From NCBI GenBank assembly GCA_030038235.1, contig JASHPE010000150.1:1-52360 (forward strand): a DNA stretch of 52,360 nucleotides, read 5' to 3'. Origin of the DNA: Terriglobia bacterium (GTDB lineage Bacteria > Acidobacteriota > Terriglobia > UBA7540). The notes beneath the pieces were generated by a model that had not been told where the DNA came from, searched no databases, and saw only the letters and a list, made by a program, of their open reading frames with translations. This document shows, piece after piece, positions 43,073-50,653 of this stretch. Numbering within the stretch: position 1 is the first letter of the stretch; every line of letters begins with the position of its first letter. The position numbers and the translations under genes are program-made.

Positions 43073-43672
43073 CTACGCCGCCGCAAAGAGCTTCCGTAAA
43101 TTGCCGTGATGGCGCGCGAAAAGAAAAATGGTCATCAGCGCGGCGTAAATCGCATCGACGCGGCCCACGTAGATGATCATGAGCATCGTGAATACGACCC
43201 ATGTGCCCAGGGACGCCGACGCGCCGGCCTCAGGCCATTTCAGCTTGCCGAACGCGATGCGGCTGATCACAAAATAGCCGAGCGCGATGGCCGCCCAGAA
43301 GGGATAGAGCACTAGCATCACGCCGCCTGAGGTCGCGACGCCTTTGCCGCCGTTGAATCGCAGCAGCGGCGAATAGCAATGACCGAGCACCGCGGCAAAT
43401 CCGCAGACCCATCCCCAACCGATCGCGCTCGGCCACGGATGTGCGACGGGCCATATTTTGAGCACCAGCCAGACGGCGAGATAGCCTTTGCCCATGTCGC
43501 CGATGAGCGCGAGCACGGCGCGTCCTTTGCTCACGCGCAGCACATTATTAAAGCCGGGATTTCCGGAGCCGATCTTGCGAATGTCGATTCCGGAACCTGC
43601 CATCGAAATAACGGCGAAAGGAATCGAGCCGATGGCGAAGCAGGCCAGCAGGCGTACCACGATCGAGAGCAT
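43073..43672 (-). CDS. plsY: Glycerol-3-phosphate acyltransferase (acyl-phosphate dependent)
   Basis: 199 residues from ATG 43672; an in-frame GTG at 43696 would add eight. PlsY transfers an acyl group from acyl-phosphate to glycerol-3-phosphate, the first step of phosphatidic acid synthesis in most bacteria. The three conserved loops are present: GSIPFAVI then GSGNPGFNNVLR, LGHCYSPLLRFNGGKGVAT, and several membrane helices (about seven). GDMGKGYLAVWL also matches. It is convergent with the SDR gene, 23 bases between the stops. Placing plsY beside an ether-lipid enzyme links ester and ether routes to the same membrane lipid pool. Confidence 0.95.
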   Translation of the reverse strand: MLSIVVRLLACFAIGSIPFAVISMAGSGIDIRKIGSGNPGFNNVLRVSKGRAVLALIGDMGKGYLAVWLVLKIWPVAHPWPSAIGWGWVCGFAAVLGHCYSPLLRFNGGKGVATSGGVMLVLYPFWAAIALGYFVISRIAFGKLKWPEAGASASLGTWVVFTMLMIIYVGRVDAIYAALMTIFLFARHHGNLRKLFAAA

Positions 43673-43696
43673 AAGCGATTGAAACGCAGGAGTCAC

Positions 43697-44023
43697 AATT
43701 TAGGCGTCCGCCAATCGGACGTCAAGGGCTGGCTGCTGATGGTCCTCTCACGGCCCTGCTGATGACGCCGGCGGCTATAGATCACCGAATTACATTTGTT
43801 CCGCTCTCCCTAGAAGATCACCGAGAATCATTCAGGCTTCGCGCGCTGGCAACCGGAGTCGTGGGGAGGCCCAGCGTCATTGCGACCCGCTGAAACTTCA
43901 ATCCGGAAATGGGACACTCTTTCGCGCTTCTGTCTGTCAACGCCCCGACTCTGGACTGCGGCCTCTCCGGCACCGGCAATGTCGGCTTGGGGTCTACTCG
44001 CGAAATTCGGGCTAACGAAAACA
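43697..44023. other. Intergenic region without a supported gene
   Basis: 327 bases between plsY and the YaaW fusion gene, both on the minus strand. Frames on the minus strand remain open for 60-110 codons but show no known domain and overlap one another in different frames, suggesting old coding debris. The promoter of plsY may lie here. Confidence 0.5.
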
Positions 44024-45469
44024 TCACAACCCCGCTGAGCGTGCACGGGCAGTACGACGAATTTGAGCGATATCGGCATCTTGGGTACCCTTGTCGCCAA
44101 TGAGCCGAATACGAATCTTAGGACCATTCCGGTAGTAGTAGATTCGGTAGTCATATCCGGCTTTGGCTTCATAAACCGTCGGAGCGGTGCCGGAAATCGA
44201 ATCGCGATAAACTGCTTGGCCGGCGTTCATTAGGCCGAGCTTTTCATCGATTTGCGAGTTTGCACCCATTTTCGCAAGGTGTTCAAGCCGCTCGAGGGCC
44301 TCGGGATCAAATTCGAGGTTTCGCAGTAGGCGCGAGTAGTCTTTCATCCGTCGCGAAATGGCGCCTTGGGCTTTCCAGTCCTGCCTCTTGGCCGCACGCT
44401 GGGCGGCTTGCTCACGCTTCCTCTGTTTTCGGGCTTCCTTCCGCTCTGCGACCGCGCGCAGCTTCGCGAGGCGCTTTTCCTCCGTTTCCGTCTGTTCACG
44501 CTCCGCTTTCAGGTCACGAATCGCCTGTTGGTCCTCATCTCGCAAATCGAGGAAGTACGTCTGCGGAAAAAACTCTTCGGCGATCTGGCATAGCGGACGA
44601 TTCTCTGGACGCAGCTGGAATGTAGTCTTTTCTGCTCTTGAGTGATGCCGAACTTGTGGTGGTGGCGCGGGCGTTGGCGATGACGTCGGTCTCGGCAACG
44701 ATTCAATGATAACGGTCGCCGCAGTCCGATTCGCGCTCGGGGCTAACATTGCTGATGGTATCGCGGCGGCTCCGCCAGCTCGGTGCGAAGCGATGAGAAT
44801 AACGACAGGTAGGAGTTTTTTATAATTTGGCGCGCCCAGCTTTTTGATAGTGTACAGTCCGAGCGCCGCCCAGCCAAGCGGTCCGATCGCAATCGAGATG
44901 GCCGAGGATAGGCCGGTAAAGGCACCAAATCCAAGACCCAGCCCCAGAGCATAATTCAAGGCGCCGAGGAGCGTGGAGCCCAAGAGGTAAACGCCGAAGC
45001 CTGACATTTGTGCCGCTGCAAGCCCTGCAAAACCGGCCATCTCCTTCTTTGCCGACGGTCCATATTGCGCTGCAACCGCCTCGACCTTTGCGAGCAGCGC
45101 TTCACGCTCTTCGGGACCCAAGCGAGACAACGTGTCGGTCCACAGCTTCTGCAGGAGCTTAGTCTCGACTTCAGGCGTACTCATCGATGGGGAGATCGGA
45201 ACATCGATCTGCGCGGCCACATCGGCGACGATCTGCTGGTAACCTTTTGCATTCCCCAAGGCATAGGAGAAAATAGGCGTCCCTACCCAAGAGATATGCC
45301 GTTCTACTTCGGCTCGGTGCTGGTCCAGCCAAGTCAATCGCTCCTTGGAATCGGACTGCGACAAGAGCAAGGCTGGAGAACTTGATACGACAGGATCCCA
45401 CTTCAGGTACTTAGTAATCTGATCGAGGACTTCAGGAGCGAGGACCTGAAAGACCGGATCTGATAGCAT
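44024..45469 (-). CDS. YaaW-family membrane domain fused by a basic coiled coil to a RelE-like domain
   Basis: 481 residues. The N-terminus (LSDPVFQVLAPEVLDQITKYLKWDP) and the segment to about 245 follow E. coli YaaW (UPF0174/DUF3944): STPEVETKLLQKLWTDTL, LGPEEREALLAKVEAV, a Gly/Ala-rich hydrophobic stretch (AALGLGLGFGAFTGLSS.. SIAIGPLGWAALGLYTIKKL), and PNYKKLLPVVILIASHRA. Residues 265-300 are Pro-rich; 320-395 form a highly charged Arg/Glu/Lys coiled coil (EREQTETEEKRLAKLRAVAE). The last 90 residues (DYRIYYYRNGPKIRIRLIGDKGTQDADIAQIRR) resemble the strand-rich end of RelE/HigB-type toxins. ATG with GGGAGA before it; 13 bases after the DUF5678-like gene. Function unknown; the fusion looks new to me. 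Confidence 0.75.
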   Translation of the reverse strand: MLSDPVFQVLAPEVLDQITKYLKWDPVVSSSPALLLSQSDSKERLTWLDQHRAEVERHISWVGTPIFSYALGNAKGYQQIVADVAAQIDVPISPSMSTPEVETKLLQKLWTDTLSRLGPEEREALLAKVEAVAAQYGPSAKKEMAGFAGLAAAQMSGFGVYLLGSTLLGALNYALGLGLGFGAFTGLSSAISIAIGPLGWAALGLYTIKKLGAPNYKKLLPVVILIASHRAGGAAAIPSAMLAPSANRTAATVIIESLPRPTSSPTPAPPPQVRHHSRAEKTTFQLRPENRPLCQIAEEFFPQTYFLDLRDEDQQAIRDLKAEREQTETEEKRLAKLRAVAERKEARKQRKREQAAQRAAKRQDWKAQGAISRRMKDYSRLLRNLEFDPEALERLEHLAKMGANSQIDEKLGLMNAGQAVYRDSISGTAPTVYEAKAGYDYRIYYYRNGPKIRIRLIGDKGTQDADIAQIRRTARARSAGL

Positions 45470-45482
45470 TTTTTCTCCCGTT

Positions 45483-45737
45483 TTACACTCTTAGCCGTAC
45501 ACGCAGCACGACATCCTCGTTACCCACCAGATTCATGTACATGAGGCCGCTACCCGTCTTTTGCCAAGCCTCGGCGGCCACCTTGTTCATTTGATCTCCA
45601 GCCGAAACCACTTGCCCGCCGACAACGGCGACCCACTTGCCTGCATAACGCTCTAGTAGCGCGTCGCGCTGATTCCAGTACGCGCGCTCCTCTTCGTCGA
45701 ACCGTTTCTGTGCTTCGCTGCTTGTGGGCAAAGGCAC
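45483..45737 (-). CDS. Small DUF5678-like protein upstream of the YaaW fusion
   Basis: About 84 residues. Pattern: TSSEAQKRFDEEERAYWNQ, then DALLERYAGKWVAVVGGQVVSAGDQMNKVAAEAW, then LMYMNLVG. The GKWVAVVGGQVV..G core is that of DUF5678, a small domain of unknown role. The likely starts are GTG at 45737 or TTG at 45731, both behind AGGGGA; the longer frame runs through a dispersed repeat and is rejected. It is 13 bases upstream of the YaaW-fusion start, so the two are one transcription unit. A short gene before a gene with a toxin-like domain resembles antitoxin-toxin order, but DUF5678 is not a known antitoxin. Confidence 0.7.
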   Translation of the reverse strand: MPLPTSSEAQKRFDEEERAYWNQRDALLERYAGKWVAVVGGQVVSAGDQMNKVAAEAWQKTGSGLMYMNLVGNEDVVLRVRLRV

Positions 45738-45743
45738 TCCCCT

Positions 45744-45850
45744 GAAACCGAAAACCGAAGAGCGAAACTCGCAAAGCGAAATCTGAAAATCGTCACCTTG
45801 AGAGCCGGTCACCGCCAACCGATCACCGACAACCAGCAACCGCCAACCAA
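45744..45850. repeat. Intergenic repeated words (AACCGA/CACCGACAACC)
   Basis: Direct repeats such as CCGAAAACCGAAGAGCGAAA and CAACCGATCACCGACAACC run from about 45744 to the stop of the large fusion gene. The complementary text (GTTGTCGG..GGTTGTCGGTTG) appears at 49575-49610. No gene. Confidence 0.55.
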
Positions 45851-48670
45851 CTACCGGCATAGCTCTGCAATCTCGCCCCTCACTCGTTCCCGCAACTCGA
45901 CAATCTCGCGCTCGGCGCACGACCCCGGCTTGATGGCGCGGCCGATCTTGATGACCGCACGATGATGCATTCCGCGATGCCGTGGATCGAGCACGTGCGA
46001 GGTTCCGCGGACCCCCACAGGCACCAGGGGCACGCCGGTGACCTCGGCGGCATGGAAAGCGTCCAGGCGGAAGCGGCTCAGGCTCGGCGGCGCGCCGGCA
46101 GCGCTCTCCGAAAGCACCAGCACGGACTGGCGCTCGGCGAGCGCCTGCTTGATTCGCTCGCGCAGCCGCCCGCCCGGCGGATACGTCTCGCTCGCGACAG
46201 GCGCGAGGACAATGTGGCGCAGAAGCCGTGAAATCCGCGGCGGCATGAATCTCACGTCGCCCGTATCGGCGAGGAGAACGAGGCGAGGCAGGGCGGCGGC
46301 CACGATAATGGCGTCGAGAGTGCCGGCGCGATTCGCCACCAGGATGGCTGGATTAGGATTCGGTAGCGGCGCGGCGAGTTCGAGCTTCACGGGCTGGCCG
46401 GTCAGGCTCAGGATGCCCCGAAGAGCGAGCCGCGCCACGCGAGCGCGGCGGCGTGCTCCAGGCAGAATCGAGGCGAGCCCGCCCCCGGCCCATGAAAGCG
46501 CGGCCCAGACCGCGGCGCTGTAGCCGCGATAGAGCACCAGCAGCGCCTTCATGGTGCGGCGATAAGTCCAGTTGCCCAGATTGCCCAGCGCGAGGGTGGC
46601 GATCTGGACCCATGCCGGACGCTGCGTACCGCCGAGCTTGCCGGATTCGTACAGGCGCTTGGTTTCGTGGCGCCGGATTTTGCCGCTCGACGTCTTGGGA
46701 ATGGCGCCCGGCGGCGCCAGCACGATGCGATCGGGCGGCACACCGGCGGCGGCCACGCGATGCCCGATCTCCGCCTTGATCCGCCTGCGGTCCTGCGCAT
46801 GCGTCTCGCGCGTTTCGGCCACCACCACCACACGTTCGGTACCCGATCGAGGATCGCGGCTGCCGAATGCGGCCACGCAGCCGCGCCGGACGCCCTTCAC
46901 CTCGGCCGTCACCGCTTCGATCTCCTGCGGCACAATGTTGTGCCCGGCGCGGATGATCAGGTCCTTGGCGCGCCCGGTGACAAACAGCTCGCCGCCCGCC
47001 CAATAACCAAGGTCGCCGGAGTCCATCCAACCCTCGGCATCGATCACGGAGTTCGTTGCTTTGGGATTGCGATAGTAGCCCGGCGTGCGCGACGGGCCGC
47101 GGAAGCGGATACGCCCCTGAACGCGTTCGCCGACCACGTGCCCTCCGTCATCCACGAGCTGAACTTCATGATCGGGCAGAGGGGTGCCATTGGCGACAAA
47201 CCGGAGGACGTCCGGATCGTTAGTTGATCCATTATTGTTCGCAACTACCGAAGCCGGCTCGGCGTGACCCTCACGTGAGTAGGCGCGACGCTCGATGGTA
47301 TCGATGATCGGCTTGCGATCGACCGCGGGAAAGGTCAGCGCCACTGACGACTCGGCGAGGCCGTAGCACGGCACGTAAGCCTCGGGCCGGAATCCGTAGG
47401 GAGCGAAACGCCCGGCAAATCGCGCCAGCGTTTCCGGTAGCACCGCTTCGCCAGCGTTGATCGCCACGCGCCACCGGCTCAAATCGAGACCGGCCAGCGC
47501 CTCGTCGCGAATCTTGCGCGCGCAGAGCTCGTAGGCGAAGTTCGGGGCAGGGCACAGCGACCCGCCGGAATCGTGCAGCGCCCAGAGCCAGCGCTCCGGC
47601 CGCGCCAGAAAATCGAGCGGAGAGAGCACGGTGATGGGCGCGCCGTAATAAACGCTGAAGAGCCACGAGCCGATCAGGCCCATGTCATGGTAAAGCGGCA
47701 GCCAGGTGACCACCACGTCGTCGGGGCGGAACTTGACCGCCCAGCCGATGCCGCGCACGTTCGCCAAAACGTTTGATTGCGTAAGCACTACGCCCTTGGG
47801 ATCGCCGGTCGAGCCGGAGGTGTACTGGATGAACGCGATATCGGACGCCTGAACATCGGCGGGGCGTGGACGCGTCGAGCTGTCGCGCCCGATGCGCTCG
47901 AGTTCGCCGACCGAGGTCACGCCGCTCAGGCTCGGCAAGCTCAGGCCCATCAAGTTGGACACGGAGCGCGCCCGGTCCCAGGTAATCAGGAAGCGTACCT
48001 CGGCGTTGTGCAGGATCTTAACCTGCCGCCGGACGTACTCTTCGATCTTGTCGGGACGCGCGGGCGGATAAATGGGCACGGCGACGCCGCCCGCCAGCAT
48101 CACCCCGAAAAACGAGTAGAAGAAGTCGGACGACGTGGGCAGCATGATGGCCACGGTCTCGTTTGGCCCGAGACCGCGCGCTTGCAGGCCGGCCGCCACT
48201 CTCAGCGAAACCTCCAGGAGCTCGGCATAGGTGATGTCCTGGCCGGAGTCGCCTTCGAGCAGATGTATCTGGACGCGGTCGGGCTCTACCTCGGCGTGGC
48301 GCCACAAGACCTCGGTCCAGGTGCGGGCGGAGTCGGGCGCCGCGGGCGCGTCGCGCTCCGGCTGCTCGATGCGATAGCGCTGGCGCTCGTTCCCATTGTT
48401 CTGCCCGACGAGCAGCGCTCGCACCCAATCGGCCGGCGTCTCCGCGCTCTGCGCGAGCGTGTCCGGCAACTGGCGTGCGAAGCGCTTCTCGCATCGCACC
48501 AGCAGCTCGACGCGCTCCAGGCTGCCGAGTCCAAGCTCGCGCTCCAGCGCAGAGTTGAGCTTCGCGTTGCGCGCCGCTTGATCCGATCCCAGCTCGTGCA
48601 GGATCTCGCGGATAATGTCGAGGACCTGTTCCTCAACAGTAGCGGGGTCGAATTGTGTGGTGGTTGCCAT
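45851..48670 (-). CDS. ACP - fatty acyl-AMP ligase - PlsC-like acyltransferase fusion
   Basis: 939 residues in three domains. Residues 5-90 are an acyl carrier protein-like domain; the phosphopantetheine serine is S50 in ELGLGSLERVEL. Residues 115-690 are a FAAL-type ligase: QYTSGSTGDPKGVVLT (about 280-295), VTWLPLYHDMGLIGSW, CYGLAESSVALTFP, DSGDLGYWAGGELFVTGRAKDLI and the C-terminal lysine in SSGKIRR. Residues 765-930 resemble PlsC lysophospholipid acyltransferases, but the catalytic HX4D box reads NRAGTLD (Arg instead of His), so the domain may be inactive or altered. The ligase would load its own ACP with fatty acid for transfer. It follows a regulator gene by 11 bases. Fits a specialised lipid pathway. 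Confidence 0.9.
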   Translation of the reverse strand: MATTTQFDPATVEEQVLDIIREILHELGSDQAARNAKLNSALERELGLGSLERVELLVRCEKRFARQLPDTLAQSAETPADWVRALLVGQNNGNERQRYRIEQPERDAPAAPDSARTWTEVLWRHAEVEPDRVQIHLLEGDSGQDITYAELLEVSLRVAAGLQARGLGPNETVAIMLPTSSDFFYSFFGVMLAGGVAVPIYPPARPDKIEEYVRRQVKILHNAEVRFLITWDRARSVSNLMGLSLPSLSGVTSVGELERIGRDSSTRPRPADVQASDIAFIQYTSGSTGDPKGVVLTQSNVLANVRGIGWAVKFRPDDVVVTWLPLYHDMGLIGSWLFSVYYGAPITVLSPLDFLARPERWLWALHDSGGSLCPAPNFAYELCARKIRDEALAGLDLSRWRVAINAGEAVLPETLARFAGRFAPYGFRPEAYVPCYGLAESSVALTFPAVDRKPIIDTIERRAYSREGHAEPASVVANNNGSTNDPDVLRFVANGTPLPDHEVQLVDDGGHVVGERVQGRIRFRGPSRTPGYYRNPKATNSVIDAEGWMDSGDLGYWAGGELFVTGRAKDLIIRAGHNIVPQEIEAVTAEVKGVRRGCVAAFGSRDPRSGTERVVVVAETRETHAQDRRRIKAEIGHRVAAAGVPPDRIVLAPPGAIPKTSSGKIRRHETKRLYESGKLGGTQRPAWVQIATLALGNLGNWTYRRTMKALLVLYRGYSAAVWAALSWAGGGLASILPGARRRARVARLALRGILSLTGQPVKLELAAPLPNPNPAILVANRAGTLDAIIVAAALPRLVLLADTGDVRFMPPRISRLLRHIVLAPVASETYPPGGRLRERIKQALAERQSVLVLSESAAGAPPSLSRFRLDAFHAAEVTGVPLVPVGVRGTSHVLDPRHRGMHHRAVIKIGRAIKPGSCAEREIVELRERVRGEIAELCR

Positions 48671-48681
48671 CGGTCAGTCGG

Positions 48682-49503
48682 TCAGGCGTAGGCGGACCGT
48701 ATCAGCGTCCGCTGCGAGAACGGCAGAAACGCCAGCGCCGCCACGAACAGCAGCGTCAGCTCACCCCAGCGTGCGAACAGGAACAGGGGCGACGCCGCCC
48801 AGAGGACGTCAATCGCCAGGATGCCGGGAAAAATCTGCCGGAACAGTCGGCCCGAGCCCGGATAGTTGAACGCCACAGCCGCAGTCAGGTAAAGGTGCAT
48901 CGCCGCGCCGAGGAGTCCCGCGATCAACGTAAACGCCGGCGTCGATGCCGGCAGCCTCAAGCCTCGGATTTGCGTCACATGCGCGAAAGCCACGCCGTAG
49001 AGCGTCAGGTATCCTGCCTGAATCACCAGGAACAAAGCCCGCGCCAGCCGGGGATCGACGACCGCGGCCGGCGGCCCGGAAGAGGCGGCGCTCGGGCCCG
49101 ACAATCCCACCGCAGGAGCCTCTGGTAGGGTCTGGGAAGCCTGCACTGGCTCGGCAGCCTGGGCGTCACCCGCCGACGCGACGCTCACAATCGGCGCTAC
49201 CAGACGGTAGCCCTTGCCGACGACGGTCAGCAGCACCCGCGGATCGTCAGGATCGTCCCTGAGCGCCAGCCGGATCTTGCGGATGGCAGTGTTGATGCCC
49301 TGCCGCCTGTCGACGTATACATTATCACCCCAAAGCCGCTGCATGATCTCGTCGCGACTGACAAGCTGCCCCTGGCGCTCGGCCAGCAGGATCAGCAGTT
49401 CCATGGGGATCTTTTCGAGTTTTAGAGGCTGGCCCTGCCGCCGCAACTCATAGCGCCCGAGGTCAAGCTCGAACTCATCGAATTTGATGATTTCCGCTTG
49501 CAC
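48682..49503 (-). CDS. Membrane-anchored winged-helix (ToxR/CadC-type) regulator
   Basis: 273 residues. Residues 1-95 are an OmpR/PhoB-type winged helix: FDEFELDLGRYELRR, LEKIPMELLILLAERQGQLVSR, the recognition helix YVDRRQGINTAIRKIRLALRDD and the wing VLLTVVGKGYRLVAP. An Ala/Pro-rich linker (100-140) leads to about four hydrophobic helices (from residue 150 on). This is the ToxR/CadC plan, where a membrane domain senses the envelope and the cytoplasmic domain binds DNA. GTG at 49503 with GGAGG just before it. It is 11 bases upstream of the ACP-ligase-acyltransferase gene, so it likely regulates that lipid operon in response to membrane state. Confidence 0.87.
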   Translation of the reverse strand: MQAEIIKFDEFELDLGRYELRRQGQPLKLEKIPMELLILLAERQGQLVSRDEIMQRLWGDNVYVDRRQGINTAIRKIRLALRDDPDDPRVLLTVVGKGYRLVAPIVSVASAGDAQAAEPVQASQTLPEAPAVGLSGPSAASSGPPAAVVDPRLARALFLVIQAGYLTLYGVAFAHVTQIRGLRLPASTPAFTLIAGLLGAAMHLYLTAAVAFNYPGSGRLFRQIFPGILAIDVLWAASPLFLFARWGELTLLFVAALAFLPFSQRTLIRSAYA

Positions 49504-49764
49504 TTTCCTCCGGTCTTGCAGATGCGCCGCTTTCAAAAGTATGCCTGTTTCGAGCGGGTTAGGTCAATCGCAGTCGTCAGTTGCAGGTTGTCGGTTTACG
49601 GTTGTCGGTTGCCGGTCTCGGGTGATGCTCTCCGAACAGTCCCCACGTTCGCCGTGTCATCCTCAGCTCTGTTCTTCCAGTGCACGCGCTTGCGAATCGC
49701 GCCGACACTGCTTATACTAGGCACTGATCGAGGGCGGCGTTCTCAGCCGCCCGAACACTCCGCG
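49504..49764. other. Promoter-side region between regulator and tRNA-Ile
   Basis: 260 bases. It contains repeated words (GTTGCAGGTTGTCGGTTTAC, GGTTGTCGGTTGCCGG, about 49570-49615) that mirror those at 45744-45850. No gene is supported. Confidence 0.5.
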
Positions 49765-49841
49765 GGCCTGTAGCTCAGGTGGCTAGAGCGCACCCCTGAT
49801 AAGGGTGAGGTCGGTAGTTCAACTCTACCCAGGCCCACCAA
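49765..49841 (+). tRNA. tRNA-Ile (anticodon GAT)
   Basis: 77 bases including encoded CCA. Acceptor GGGCCTG (49765-49771) pairs with CAGGCCC (49831-49837). The anticodon arm CACCC/GGGTG encloses CTGATAA, so the anticodon is GAT for AUC/AUU. T-loop GTTCAACTC is normal. In many bacteria this tRNA is inside an rRNA operon; here no 16S or 23S sequence flanks it, so it is a separate gene. Confidence 0.95.
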
Positions 49842-50640
49842 GCCTCTCCTTCAGCTCGCAATCGGCGCTGTTCGCCATTCGGTTTGGTTTGCCATTTTGG
49901 GTGGTCACTCGTGAATGTGCGAGTCTGTGGGGGCAGGGCTCGCCAGGCGGGAGGATCTCCAAAGTCATGTCGCCAGTTCCAAAACGTAGATCACCCAGGG
50001 AGCAATCTTCGTTTCGCTCACCTAGGGATAAGGTTCGCCGCCCTTTGCGAGCGGACTGAGCGTTCGAGTCGCCTCCAGACCGGCCTGTCGGTACGCCTCT
50101 TGATACGACTCGGCGGTGCAGAGTATGTCCTCGACCGCCCTTGGGCGGCCACAAGGGCCGCCCCTACGTCTGAAACCAGGACGCAAGTCTTATTTCCTTG
50201 ACGAGCCTGCCGGTACTCGTGGTATATTAAAGCTTACCTAAACGTGGGGGCAGTGATCCGCTTGCGCCCGGCTGGTAGGGGCTGGCTGGCGCCTGGAGGT
50301 GAATTAGGTCTCTGCGAAAACATTCCGTCCGCGCTGTCCGGAGTCTCACAGCCAACCAGTCTTGCTCTAGCCTCCTCAGATCGACCTACATCGCGAAGAG
50401 CACCCCCAAAATGCAGTGGGGCGCGCCCCGCCAAACCCGGAATATAACGTGGAATCGGGAGGATGGCAGGATTTTCAGAAAATGTGCCATAATGGGCGCG
50501 CCGCGTGTTTGCAAAATCTGAGTTTTTGAAACTTCTCAACCCGCTGATTCTCCGCCGCTTGAAGGAACATCTAGCCCACACGCCTCAACCTACAATCCGA
50601 AAAACAAGCAAAAACGCCCCCGCTCTAACATCCACGAATC
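49842..50640. other. Non-coding stretch downstream of tRNA-Ile
   Basis: About 800 bases with no protein I can support. A minus-strand frame at 50234-50581 is open for 115 codons but its peptide is low-information and unlike neighbouring genes. The region becomes more A/T-rich towards 50600. A dispersed palindrome core is at 50143-50173. Its place at the 3' end of a tRNA suggests a possible scar of a lost integrated element, though no second copy of the tRNA 3' end was seen. Confidence 0.5.
50143..50173. repeat. Second copy of the GGGCGGCC..GGCCGCCC element
   Basis: The text from 50143 to 50173 matches the right arm of the palindrome at 40112-40143 (GGGCGGCCACAAGGGCCGCC then CTACGT..TGA) with a few changes. 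The core is itself a short palindrome. Confidence 0.75.
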
Positions 50641-50653
50641 AAAGTGCACTTCT

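Noticed and set aside
43828..44172. Small minus-strand genes between plsY and the YaaW fusion
   Set aside because: Overlapping frames without domains or start signals; more likely decayed sequence.
50234..50581. 115-codon minus-strand frame downstream of tRNA-Ile
   Set aside because: Low-information peptide in a repeat-rich, composition-shifted stretch; no start signal or family.
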